Origin: Hortaea werneckii
Taxonomy: Eukaryota; Ascomycota; Dothideomycetes; Mycosphaerellales; Teratosphaeriaceae
Length of the DNA stretch: 64,000 nt
Direction of reading: 5' to 3'
NCBI GenBank assembly: GCA_037044905.1
Contig: JBAOKB010000107.1
Coordinates: 26,798-90,797, forward strand
Positions within the stretch are counted from its first letter, which is position 1, and each line of letters begins with the position of its first letter. The notes under the pieces were generated by a model. It searched no databases, was not told where the DNA came from, and saw only the letters and a program-made list of their open reading frames with translations. Positions 46,195-56,800 of the stretch are shown here, piece by piece. The position numbers and the translations under genes were made by a program.

Positions 46195-46699
46195 TGTTGC
46201 GACCCTACGAAGTAGTGTCACGGGTTTAGAGCTCTTTGGAACAAATGTGTCAAGACAACTGGGTTGTAGGATAACTAATTGTGACAAGGCTGTTGGTTCT
46301 CTACCTAACAGTCGCATTGCAACATAAGTTGAACACACGAACTCCTAATCGAGAAACATGCCTAGTTATATACATAAGAGATTCGTGTCTTCACGCGAGC
46401 ATGGTGAGCATTTCTCGTCTTGCTCGCTAGCGTCCCCTCCTTTAAGGCGAGCATGGTGAGCATTTCTCGTCTTGCTCGCTAGCGTCCCCTCCTTTAAGGC
46501 GAGCATGGTGAGCATTTCTCGTCTTGCTCGCTAGCGTCCCCTCCTTTGAGGCGAGCATGGTGAGCATTTCTCGTCTTGCTCACTCACGTGACCTTCGGTT
46601 CGTGATTCTTCTGGAGATGGCTCCGTTTAGCCATGTCCATCCCGTTAGCGTCCGTCTTATCTTGTCCAATCGCTCCGTCTGTCTCACGTGTTCGTAACA
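46195..46699 (-). repeat. 5' LTR of E3 (second U3 type, with repeats)
   Basis: 505 bp. The R/U5 part (46,195-46,392) matches the other LTRs. The U3 part is replaced by unrelated sequence containing 52-bp repeats and a different distal segment that matches the U3 of copy C. Termini are the same TGTTGCGACC and GTTCGTAACA. Confidence 0.94.
46395..46582. repeat. 52-bp tandem repeats in U3 of E3, about 3.6 copies
   Basis: The unit begins GCGAGCATGGTGAGCATTTC at 46,395, 46,447, 46,499 and 46,551. The first three units differ from each other at one G/A position only. They lie upstream of the TATA box on the coding strand, where viral and retrotransposon LTRs carry enhancer repeats. The pair TCGCTAGCG/GCGAGC within each unit can pair locally. 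Confidence 0.92.
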
Positions 46700-47433
46700 A
46701 ATATATACTAAGCTACAAAACGATATCTATCTAACGTACTAACTAAGCCCTTACTATATAGCAAAGGATACGTATTGTATCTTACTACTACTCGTAGACC
46801 GTATAAATAATTAATATACTTATACTAGGAGACATAAGAGCGCGATAGAGTCTATAAAAAGATAGTATAGGGGTCTCCTAACACTTCGAATCGTTATATT
46901 GTAGTATCGAGTAGCGGAGAGAGATAAGATCCTATTAAGAGGCATTTTAGTTTTTTTTGTTTTTTTTTCTCTTTATTAAGTCTAGCGATAACTAACTTCT
47001 ACGTAACAAGTTTTAATCTTAGTATCTATCCTCTCGTGCGATTTCTTAGTAGTTATTAGGACGATACGGTAAAGTATTGCTTCCAATAATGCGGGAAAAT
47101 TAGCCTATAGTTGTTACGATTAACTAGTTGTAGTGTTACGCTAGTAGAGTCGTTCATTGCTTAGTAGTGTAGTCTAATTACAGCCATAGGTGTTTAGTCT
47201 CTATCTCATTATAAGCTCTAGGCACTATGTGTCTAAGACAACAGATGTAGTCCTTTACAACAATGTTGCGGTAAAAGCGGGGACTGCAGCCTAGGTTGGT
47301 AATTGCGGAGAACTTCCTTATCGTAATAACGAATGATAACATCAAACAAACAAATCACAGTTGCAAAGCTGCTGTACCTATTTCGCAGCAACGAGAATAT
47401 TTCAATTACTATCTAGTGACTTTAGTCTACGGA
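46700..47433. other. Transition zone between RIP-mutated and normal DNA
   Basis: TA-rich and stop-rich up to about 47,200, with a poly-T tract at about 46,950-46,972. From about 47,250 CA/TG dinucleotides become common. No feature supports a gene before the start codon at 47,434. Confidence 0.5.
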
Positions 47434-48636
47434 ATGGATGCGGTGGGAAGTACAGTCTTTCCGCCTCTAGACGAGCATGAGCGGCGTGCCCTTCGGTCCC
47501 AGAAAGTCACAGAGTCCGGATCTTCAGCCAGTCGAAATGTCCATGATTAGGCCGAGATACCATCGTTAGCGTTACAACTAGAGACCGAAGACACTATAAT
47601 CGGGCGAACCCCAGCCCGCACGTCCAACTCCTCTGCTTTGCCTCGCCTGCGGCCTCTGACCGCAGCATCCCCAGCATCTCCAACATCTCTAACATCTCCA
47701 ACATCTCCAACATCTCCAACATCTCCAACATCTCCAACATCTCCAACATCTCCAACATCTCCAACATCTCCAACATCTCTAACATCCCTAGCATCCCCAG
47801 CATCCCGAGCAACCCGAGCATCACAACGATCACATTTGTCGCCCCTATTAGGGTCTGGTACGCCCGCTGTATCCAAATTCGGCGGCTGGCATGTCAGCGC
47901 TTTTGCTATCGGTATCGCCATCTCTGTTATTGCCGCGTTGCTTCTCCGTTATAGCGTTTGCACCTCACCACCGGCCTTGACCTTTGGATCCTATTACGCT
48001 AGCCGCCTGCGACAGGCCAACTTCGTACTGCTGCACTAATCGGACTCCTCTGACAACATCACTTCTGCGCTCCAAGACTACGAGCGATCCGCACGGCAAC
48101 TTTACCAAACGTATGACGCCGTCGTCGAACGTCTCATTGGCTCAGTAGCCAATACAGTCATACATGTCGGCAGTTCGTCTGCGGTGCAAGTGGAAATGCA
48201 GCGTACCTTCTCCCTTGTCACGAAGCTGCAAGGCGCAGATCTAACTTTCAGCCAAAGCCTCGCAGTAGCAATAGCGGCAACACAGAGCTTCCACGGCCGG
48301 GTTGTTGGGGAACAGGAGGAAGCCAAGAAGAGAAGGAAACACGGAGTGCCAGCCAAAAAAGAGGAGATGGAGCTGCGGAAAGCATTGGTAGATGAGGTCC
48401 ATGCCATTGTCGGCAACCTTACCACGGACGGCCTGCATGTTGCGGAGGACGTGGGATGTCTTCTAAACGTGTACAGCAATCTTCGCTTTCTGAAGAGCGA
48501 CATGTCAAAGACTAATCTTCGCAACACATACTTGCAACAGTTGAAGCGTCTAATCCATGACTCAAAGGAGCGTAAAGTCTTTCACCACTTTCTCGACAGT
48601 CTTTCGGGAGAGCTATACATTTGTCGACTTTGGTAG
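47434..48636 (+). pseudogene. Putative single-pass membrane protein gene closed by two RIP-type stops
   Basis: Starting at the ATG at 47,434, one frame covers 401 codons with only two interruptions, TAG at 47,548-47,550 and TAA at 48,037-48,039, both one transition from Gln. It has a polar N-terminus, then a run of Thr-Ser-Pro tripeptides (9-bp DNA repeats), then one strong transmembrane segment (FAIGIAISVIAALLLRY, about residues 156-172), then a helical domain of about 230 residues with a KKRRKH basic patch and no stop. The arrangement suggests a type II or tail-extended membrane protein. I do not recognise the family. The alternative is a real gene with introns removing the stops, but I see no convincing splice sites. 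Confidence 0.55.
47664..47820. repeat. 9-bp tandem repeat (ACATCTCCA) in the membrane-protein relic
   Basis: About 15 copies of a 9-bp unit, at the edges varied to GCATCCCCA and similar. It encodes the Thr-Ser-Pro repeat on the plus strand. The open frames on the minus strand across it (Leu-Glu-Met and Gly-Asp-Val runs) are shadows. Confidence 0.9.
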
Positions 48637-48964
48637 TTGGGTCTCTCCAACTCACGTATAATGCCAGGCCGACAGGGCTAGTTCTAGTCCTCGTGTGCTT
48701 GATCCGAGAGCAAGTCGTGATGTGGCATCGTGATTCTCATCCCCTCTGAGACCACCATTAGAACACTTCGTGTTCCGGTCATCGACAGCCCTTCTTAGCA
48801 TCCTTCCCCTGCATTTCTTCTACCACATCACCTACGGCAACATCATTCGCAGCGGCTTCGCCGCCTCTTCGTCATAAGGGGCGCTTGTACTAAGGGTTGT
48901 TGGCTGCTTGGCTGCGACAACCGATCTGCTTGAGAGCGCATACTATCAGTTTGACGACATCGAC

Positions 48965-49672
48965 ATGGCCCCGGACGCACCTGTTTAGTACAAATTCTGC
49001 AAACGGTGTAGCAAAATCATCACACGCAGCCGGTGCTATGAGCTCTCGAGCCATCGTGCGTGTGGCTTTTGCCACCGCAACTGCATTCCAGGCTGCGTAC
49101 ATCCGGACCTGCACCGGATTCTCGGCGAATGCTCATGTTCACAGGCCCCTGATTTTCCCTCTGAGACAGGGTTCTCAGTTCCCTGAAAGTGCATGTGCCC
49201 TTTCTTGCATCCATTGGGGCAGGAGCCGGAAAGCAAGAAGCGAGATTCCGATGAGACCTGTACCAACTGCCGTCGATGCAGCTTCTGGCCACTCCTAGAA
49301 AACAACGTCGAAGATGAACAAACTAGTAACAAACATCCTTATGCAGCCTTAGTAGGCCTGGTGTCGAGCTTGCCAGAGACAACGCAACCCATTTACGAAG
49401 CGGTAACCAAGGTCGGACGTCCTAATGTAGCTGCCAAATTTCCTTAAGATCAATGCGTAACTTGCCGCTGGATAGTTCCAGGCAAGCACTACCATCTTCA
49501 TTGCGAGGATTGCCACTAACGCTACACCCGTAACGATCCCAATTATCGTTATTGCGACCCAAGCGAGATCTGCTGCCACTATAAGGAATCCAACTGCGGT
49601 ATTGCGGGCATAGTCTTGAAGCGCTGTAACGACCCACATGAAGCTGTATCGAACAATAGTAGTAGGCTGTGA
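48965..49672 (+). pseudogene. Cys/His-rich putative zinc-binding protein gene with four stops
   Basis: The ATG at 48,965 opens a frame of 236 codons, interrupted at 48,986 (TAG), 49,184 (TGA), 49,445 (TAA) and 49,517 (TAA). The reading frame is clearly real because it gathers cysteines throughout: FCKRCSKI, ACGFCHRNCIPGC, ECSCS, CMCPFLHP, CTNCRRCSFW, then a CVTCRW...HYHLHCEDCH block and CDPSEICC. Such CxxC/HxxH pairs indicate several zinc sites. I do not recognise the family. The hydrophobic minus-strand ORF of 136 codons over the same DNA is its antisense shadow. The 49,184 TGA is not a simple CA-to-TA change. Confidence 0.6.
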
Positions 49673-50077
49673 TCTTCGATGCTGTCTAAACGGACTCTTT
49701 TCTTCACGGACGACCTTCGTAGGTGACTTTAGAGACAGGCATTCTATGTACATGTCCAAACAATCATGCTACGAAGAGAAGCGTAGACAAAGATGAACTT
49801 TCATAAAGATTGTAAGTTGTTCTTCGCTCTTTAGAGTAATCCTGCCTTTCACGTTTGGCACCTGCATTTGTTTGTGACCCGCGTAGCTACAATAAACTCT
49901 TCTTCTTCGGCCTTTGTCGTTAGCTCATGCGATGAAGACATTCGCATGCCGGTTCGTCTAATCAAAGAAGACTAAGGAAAGCTCTTGCGGTAGCAAACCG
50001 CACGCCGGTATTTATAAGAGCCTCGTTACTGTGCCATCATACTCCTTACTACCTTCGTATCCCAGGCTACTATCAAG

Positions 50078-50905
50078 ATGCCCATCGCGAACTACACTAT
50101 CAACTTGCGGGCCTACAAAGCTCTGGCTCCTCCCTCCGAACCTCGCTTTAATGGCGTCGTGAACTTTTTGAAGAGAGTCATACCGTCCCTCCGCGCTCCC
50201 ATATAGGCCGACTTTGAAGAGCTCTGTCGTCAGGCGATCAAAATCATTGAAACCGTCTCGCATACAACACACACAACCTGCAAAAGTCTCGCTATTACTG
50301 TGCAAGACCTATGGAATGCAACAGAACACCTGCGCAGGCTAGTAGGCAGCCAGTACCGTCTACTATCGCAGAGACTTAACGATGTAGCTTTACGGGCAGG
50401 CAAACAGCTGCTTCTGGTTCCAGCATGGCTTTCAAGGCTGACAACTCCAAATGTCTTCTTGACTAGCAACTTCCACATCGACAAGGCTGTGGCGTTTTGG
50501 AGCCGGGCTTGGACGATCGCCGCAGACACATTTACTCCCACCTTCAGCCAAGGCATCCACATTACTCTATAGGCATATCATCGCATCTTGAGCTCGCTGG
50601 CAGCACTCTGTACGCTTCCTATGTGGCTCTACTAGCACTCTTACAACAAGTAGCCCACGGACTTTGGGAATCCAGACACTGCGACGATCTTTGCGAGCTT
50701 TGTAGTCGCATTCACTGTCCTATGCGGCTAGGAGTTTTTAAAGTACTGCTTCTCTTCTGTCGACCTTCGAACCTTGCTTCAGAAAAGCCGGTCCGTCCGA
50801 CGCACACTCCTACTTAGCTTCGGCCTTGTTGTAGGCATTATTACGGCGTACGCGCTTGACACCGTGGTAAGCGAAAGCTGCATCCTCTTCTTCAAACTCT
50901 GCTAA
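50078..50905 (+). pseudogene. Putative membrane protein gene with five TAG stops
   Basis: The ATG at 50,078 opens 276 codons, interrupted by TAG only (near 50,201, 50,570, 50,636, 50,651 and 50,732) and ending TAA at 50,903-50,905. TAG-only interruption points to Trp or Gln codons hit by RIP. An amphipathic helical N-terminal region is followed by two hydrophobic segments (FASFVVAFTVLCG and LLLSFGLVVGIITAYAL). It lies downstream of two similarly damaged genes in the same orientation. No family recognised. Confidence 0.5.
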
Positions 50906-51397
50906 CTTGTAGCAAAGCCTTGATCTTCTTTAAACGAAGTTTCGTCCACTTTCACTAACCGTGCAATGCAAGCTGTCTCTACATTGAGAAACGACCGCCA
51001 GCATAGTCTTTACTAACTACTTTAGGAGTCCGCGGTCTCAAGGCTGGATGATATGCACCTCTGTTAGGGACCTTGCAAGCAGAAAGCTTTCATTTCGAAG
51101 GGTTTGACTTCGTTTTGAAGGGGTCTCATAAGGATAGATGAACGACTGTAGCGGTAATCCTTTGTATCGCCTTGTTTTCACAGCGGAACAGTTCTCTGTA
51201 TAACTTCGTCCTCTTCTTCTCTCTTGGCTCGCTAGCATACTCGAATCGTGAGAAGCTTGGCGCAATACTATACAACGAGAGAAAAGAATGTATGTCTTCA
51301 AGGCTCTAAAACCACCTTCGGATTGAGTCTTTGGCATAGACTGGCCACTTTCGCAAAACAAATCACTAAAAGGGGGAAGAGCTTCTGCCTTAGAATG

Positions 51398-51610
51398 GCT
51401 GCCATTATATGGTCGAAGCCCACATCTGGCAAGATTTCTTCCCCAAAATAACTTTCGTCACATGACAGTCTTCCAAAATGCGGAAAGATTTCTGTTACAA
51501 AATGGCTGACATGTGATTGAAGCCAAAATGTGGCAAAACTCCTTCCACATTAGGTCCGTCGTCACATGACCTTCTTCACATGTATGGAAAAGCATCTACC
51601 GTAGAATGGC
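51398..51610. repeat. Imperfect direct repeat of about 104 bp, two units
   Basis: Units start at ATGGCTGCCATTATATGG (51,398) and ATGGCTGACATGTG (51,502), with a partial third near 51,605. Shared blocks include GGCAAGA/GGCAAAA, TCGTCACATGAC and GGAAAGATT/GGAAAAGCAT. No coding role is seen. Confidence 0.65.
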
Positions 51611-52572
51611 ACTCCTATGAATATCAAGAATTAACACTAATAGCATTGCACTATTAAGATGCCTCTACGTATGTAGCTACAACCTCGGAGACGCATGTCG
51701 TAGAGCGGAAAGATTTCTTTGATCTTGTTTTATCCGGTACAAAGCGGTCTTACTTTAGCAATCTATAAGCCGAGACATACATGAAGTCTTCGAGCTTTCG
51801 AATCTCGACTGTGTAGGGGCTTACTACCATCAGTTTTGGACTCTTCTTACTTCGGACTGGCCGAAGACTATGAAGGTCTGGAATGGCCGCAACCATAGTT
51901 TGTGATGTAGTTGTAGGCATGTTGACGCCTCTACCGACAATGTGAGAACAGTTACCTCACCATCTTCTCCTTTACCATCAATGAGAACAAGCAAACGAGG
52001 AGAACACATGCGTTGAGGTTGTAGAGGCGTTGCACATCTGGTCGACATTGGGATTCCCAAAGGGGGATGCTGTTCTCCCATCCCTGAATATGTTCTTCTC
52101 TGCCCAATGGTAGATAATGGGCCTAGCAGATTCGCGCGCAGCGGTATGATTGCATATTGTAGAGGATAACGGCCACCACACCCATAAGCATGTTCGCAAA
52201 AGTGTCGAGCTGTATCATGCTGACCACTTTGTGCATAAACCACAGCGACCGTGAAAAGTACATTTTGACTTCTTTGTAACAAGCGAATGATTTCAAGTAG
52301 TACATTCCATGGTATCGCTGAGCTATACAGTTTATATCACCCTTCGTCATTCGCCAGATGCTAATCCCTTCATGTCGGCTATGGGGCCGTCCTAAGCCGC
52401 AATACCAATGGCAAAGCTTTGCTGCTTGAGATGGATCAACTACACGAATAGATGCGAGCATGACTACAGCAGTGCACGACGGGCGAGACATCATACTTGC
52501 AAGAATTACAATTCTTTGCACTATTTGATGCTGAAAATGTTCTTCCATTTCGAATTGAATCGCTTGCAAACA
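51611..52572. other. Intergenic region 3' of the RPA32 gene
   Basis: Two overlapping minus-strand open frames of about 150 codons lie here (51,830-52,282 and 52,123-52,569). They have no recognisable domain, and the second opens directly at the 3' end of the RPA32 coding sequence. I regard them as chance frames or 3' untranslated sequence. Confidence 0.5.
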
Positions 52573-53430
52573 TTAAACATCGAGAATCGCCCACGTCTGG
52601 TCATCTACCGTCGTGTACAGCATCCCAGCTCCCGTCAGCTCCTCCGCGCCCTTCAGCACCTCCGCCATCTCCATATTGGCGCGGCTCGCAATCTCCTGCA
52701 CATGAAGACCTTCATGGGTCTGAGGCGCATTCAGCAGCGTCGTGTAGACCTGCCGTGCTGACCTAGAAATGCCGGCTGGGATCTGTCTTGCGCCTCCGAC
52801 ATCCCCAGCCCCTGCTGCACCATCATACTGCCCATACCCTCCACCATTCATGCCGCCGCCTTGCTTCTGCTGTTGATTTGCCTGCTGCAGTTCGGTCAGA
52901 GGACCCTTGGTGAAATGCAGATGCACGACTGTCGCCTCGAGCAAATGATATTGGATCTCGTTGTAATCCGCAAGTGGGCGGATGATGTTGGCACCGACAT
53001 GACGCTTGTTGTTGAAGGCTTTCAGTCTGCCCCAGCATCGTGCGTAGCCTTGCTCGACTGGTTTTGGCTTCTGGTTCCCAGGGTGGTCGGGATCGTTGAA
53101 GGTATCGGTGTCGATCCAGACTTTGACCTCGATGATGCCGGTGCCGTCGTCTAGCTTGTAGGTGACATTGGTTGTCTGGGTGCTGATATTGCGGATCTGA
53201 CCCACGAAGGTGACCTGGGTGCATTCGGCGCCGTCGATGATGAAGTACTCGGCGTCAGGATGGGGATGTTGGGCATCAAGGAGTTGTTTGATGGTGACGG
53301 GGCGGAGAGTATCTTTGCCGTAGCTGCGCTTGCCGGCACTGGGGGAGTCGTTCTGAGAGCCGGGCATGAAGCCGCCACCGCCAGCGCCGCCCTGTGCGCC
53401 GTACGAGGTGGAGTAGGTGTTGTAGTCCAT
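52573..53430 (-). CDS. RFA2: Replication protein A 32-kDa subunit (RPA2/Rfa2)
   Basis: A single-exon 285-aa protein, the normal length for the family. The Gly/Ser-rich N-terminus (residues 1-40, the phospho-regulated tail of RPA32) is followed by TLRPVTIKQL and an OB-fold domain (about residues 60-165, including FVGQIRNI and YKLDDGTGIIEVK-type strands). A Gly/Gln-rich linker and a C-terminal winged-helix protein-interaction domain (about 215-285) complete it. RPA is the nuclear heterotrimer that coats single-stranded DNA in replication, repair and checkpoint signalling. It is divergently paired with DDB1 across a 468-bp spacer that contains MCB-like sites. Confidence 0.96.
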   Translation of the reverse strand: MDYNTYSTSYGAQGGAGGGGFMPGSQNDSPSAGKRSYGKDTLRPVTIKQLLDAQHPHPDAEYFIIDGAECTQVTFVGQIRNISTQTTNVTYKLDDGTGIIEVKVWIDTDTFNDPDHPGNQKPKPVEQGYARCWGRLKAFNNKRHVGANIIRPLADYNEIQYHLLEATVVHLHFTKGPLTELQQANQQQKQGGGMNGGGYGQYDGAAGAGDVGGARQIPAGISRSARQVYTTLLNAPQTHEGLHVQEIASRANMEMAEVLKGAEELTGAGMLYTTVDDQTWAILDV

Positions 53431-53607
53431 GATGGAGGTGGTGGTGGTAGCGCTCGAGGCGCGCGGCTTGCTTTATGGGGGTGAGGGCGAGAATGTGGTA
53501 AGTTTGAGCGTAGCTGTATTACAATGGCGATGGGGTCCCGTGTGCGTAGAGTCTCTATCCGCCTTCCAAACGAGTGAGGTTGAGATTCGTCGCGAGATTG
53601 GCGGAAG

Positions 53608-53670
53608 ACGCGTCTGAGGCAGCAAAACGCGACGCCAACGCGGGGCGAAAGTGCTCGGCGTTAAACGCGA
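53608..53670. promoter_or_regulatory. Cluster of MCB-like sites between RFA2 and DDB1
   Basis: One consensus MluI cell-cycle box ACGCGT (53,608-53,613) and two near-matches ACGCGA (53,627-53,632 and 53,665-53,670) occur within 63 bp. GCGAAA is at 53,645 and CGTCGCGA near 53,588. MBF binds ACGCGT to drive G1/S genes in fungi, and RPA subunits are classic targets. The shared spacer could co-regulate DDB1. Confidence 0.55.
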
Positions 53671-53898
53671 CGTATCTCCGCGCAGGAAGCCGTCATCATC
53701 GAGCGGAGCTGCAGCTTCACTTGCTTGATCCACTACATACTTCAGTAGTATATCATTCGACACCCTCCTCCATCAATTTCCCTGGCGGCTTCAATCAATT
53801 GCTGCGAGCAATGCGATGAAGCACTGCAGGAGGGACAGGCCTCACGATAAGCTGCAGCATCTTTGCGGCTAATTGATTGATCCATTGATTGATCCAGC

Positions 53899-56800
53899 AT
53901 GGCCTACCTCGCCCCCATCCACCGCCCTTCCTCCATCCGCCACGCCATTCAGCTCTCCTTCCTCAGCCCCGATTCAGTCGACCTCATCGTCGCCAAGGCC
54001 AACCGTCTCGAGATCTACACGCCCGATGCCCAGCCGCCATTTCAGCTGGTCTTGCAGCACACCAAGAGCTTGTACGGCAAGGTCACGCTGCTAGAGAAGA
54101 TCCGTCCTTCCAGTAGCCAGACCGACCATCTCTTCGTCGGGACTGACCGCTATCATTATTTCACCCTATCCTGGGATGCCGTCCACAAGCAGCTTAAGAC
54201 GGAGAAGGCCTATGTCGATGTCGCCGAGAAGGCAGCACGGGACAGCCAGACAGGCGACCGCGTACACATTGACCCGACCGCCCGCTTCATGAGCCTGGAG
54301 TGCTATGAGGGCGTCGTCAACATCATCCCTATCACACAAGCCGGCAAGGGCAAGCGCAAAATTGCCGATGCAGTCGAGGTGGGCGAGCTACAGGATCCTA
54401 TCCCCGTGCGGATCCCAGAGATGTTCGTACGCAGCTCATGTTTCCTACACAAGCGACCCAAGGGTGGTGGTAAGCATCACAACCCGGAAATCGCCTTCTT
54501 GTGGGAAGACGTCATCGCGGGCAACAAGATGCGCCTAAAGATCAGGGAGCTGGAATTCCACTCTACCCTCAGACCAGCAGAGGACCCGCAGAGTGCTGAA
54601 CTGGAGAAGGGTCGAGAAGCCCAAGGTGAGGTCGAGTTGGGCGCTAGCCATCTTATTCCTTTGCCACCTCCAATATATGGCGTGTTGATCTTGGGCGAGA
54701 CGAGTATCAGCTATGTGGATGAGTGGGAGTACGAGATACGGCCAACCCCTCTGGACGAGGCAACCATCTTCTCCGCTTGGTGTGCCATCGATACTCAACG
54801 GTATGCTCTCGCGGACGACTACGGCCGGCTGTATCTTCTGTTCCTGCACCAAAATGATGCAGGAGAGTATAATGGCCACACTCTCCACGTACTCGGCCAA
54901 ACTTCCCGGGCCTCAACACTAGTCTATCTCGACGGTGGTATGATCTTCCTCGGTAGTCATCAGGGTGACAGTCAGGTCATCAAAATAGAGGAACAAGGTC
55001 TACAAATCCTCCAGACTTTTGCCAACGTTGCTCCCATTCTGGACTTTGCTGTGATGGATATGGGTAACCGATCCTCGGATGCGCCGGTAAACGAATTCTC
55101 TTCCGGTCAAGCTAGAATCGTGACTGGGAGTGGCGCGTACACTGATGGCTCTTTGAGGTCTGTAAGAAGTGGTGTCGGCTTGGAGCCTCTGGGCGCTATC
55201 GGAGAGATGGGCGCACCAGTGTCGGGTATGTTCCGCTTAAGAAGCAGCAAGAACTCAGGATTCGACGACACATTGGTGGTGAGCTTTGTTAATAGCACAC
55301 GAGCGTTTAAATTCGACAGTGCTGGAGAGGTTGAGGAATTGGAAGCGTTCGGCGGCAGTCAGATGGACGAGTGTACTCTGTACGCGGGCAATCTGGATGA
55401 TGGACGAGTGGTGCAGGTCACTACCTCCACGGTTCTGGTGACCGATCCTGAGGACTCTATGGTACAAGGGTCTTGGAGGCCAACAGGCGAGGCGCGGATT
55501 ACAGACGTCGCAACCGAAGGCAGCACCGTCCTAGTCTCATTGGATGGAGCAGCGCTAGTTGTGCTGTCTCTGGCTGGAGGAGATGTGCAGGTGCAAGCTC
55601 AAAAGACATTTGGGGTCGGTAGCCAAGTTTCATGCATTACGCTTTCGCAGAGCTTGCCTGGTGCAGCAGTCGTTGGATTTTGGGAGGGAAGTAAGGTTGC
55701 AACCCTTTCTCTGCAAGATCTCGGTGAGCTCGCTGCACAGAGTGTCGCCGAGGAGGAAGGAAGCCTGGCAGTGCCCCGATCGTTGCTAGTTGCCAGGATA
55801 CTGGCAGATCAACCGCCTACATTATTCATCGGTCTGGCCGACGGAAATGTGGTCACTTTCTCTATTATCTCACCGCAGCAGCCTTTCGCCGCCAGGAAGA
55901 GCATCATACTCGGTACTCAACAACCTAACTTCGCCCTGTTACCGCGCGCCGATGGGTTGGAAAATGTTTTCGCCACATGCGAACATCCCTCCCTCATCTA
56001 TGGCTCCGACGGACGGATGGTATACTCGGCCATTACCGCCGAAGATGCAGAATGCGTGACGTCTTTCTCAAGCGAGGCCTTCCCTGGTGCGATAGCCTTA
56101 GCTGGCGGCGCAGAAGGCGAGGTGAAGCTAGCGATCGTCGATGAGGAACGCACCACGCATGTTCAGACGCTCCATGTCGGAGAGACAGTAAGACGGATCG
56201 CGTATTCCGCTGAACTTAGAGCATTCGGGCTAGGAACGATTAAGAGGACATTGCGTGCTGGTACCGAAGAGGTGGTGAGCCATTTCAAACTTGTGGATGA
56301 GGTTGCATTCCAGGAGTTGCATACTTATCCTCTGAATGAGGATGAGCTGGTCGAATGTGTGATGAGGTGCGAACTCGACGATGGGAGCGGGAGTGGAAAT
56401 AAAGCAGAGAGGTTCGTCGTAGGCACTGCATATTTGGGCGAGCAGGACAGCATGAGAGGAAGAATATTGGTCTTGGAAGTGACCGAGGAGAGGAAATTGA
56501 AGGTTGTGACGGAATTTGCTCTGAAGGGGGCGTGTAAATGCCTCGCTATGTGTCAAGGAAGGATTGTTGCGGCGTTGGTGAAGACGGTACGTTTGAATTT
56601 GCTGCTGGGTGATTCGTAAGCTGATCCTGATCCCTCTAGGTGGTGATCTTCAACCTCGAATACCAGACCGCAGGCTCGCCGCAATTGGTGAAGAAGGCAG
56701 CCTACCGTACAGCGACTGCACCCCTCGACCTTTCAGTTACTGGCTCCATCATCGCCGTGACAGACCTAATGAAATCTCTTTCTCTTCTCGAATACAAGCC

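Larger units (their letters stand above)
39800..46699 (-). mobile_element. Ty3/Gypsy chromovirus E3, full length, chimeric
   Basis: The left LTR (39,800-40,201), accessory ORF, pol and most of gag are nearly identical to E1 at a constant offset of 21,710 bp over the left part. From about 45,390 to the right the sequence differs from E1 by transversions as well as transitions. The right LTR (46,195-46,699) has an unrelated U3 with tandem repeats. The flanks do not form a perfect target duplication (AATAG at 39,795-39,799 versus AATAT at 46,700-46,704). Gag has at least six RIP-type stops; pol has two (42,635 and 42,506) and otherwise keeps a complete integrase and chromodomain. Confidence 0.95.

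Noticed and set aside
46395..46582. Possible CRISPR-like array
   Set aside because: The 52-bp units are directly adjacent without spacers and lie inside an LTR of a eukaryotic retroelement.
47547..47921. Minus-strand ORFs with Gly-Asp-Val and Leu-Glu-Met repeats
   Set aside because: They are frames of the 9-bp tandem repeat opposite the membrane-protein relic.
49349..49759. 136-codon hydrophobic minus-strand ORF
   Set aside because: It overlaps the Cys/His-rich plus-strand frame, which has coherent motif content. The hydrophobicity is the antisense image of Cys/His/Asn codons.
52123..52569. 148-codon minus-strand ORF after RFA2
   Set aside because: It has no recognisable domain, overlaps another chance frame, and abuts the RFA2 stop codon. 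More likely 3' untranslated sequence.
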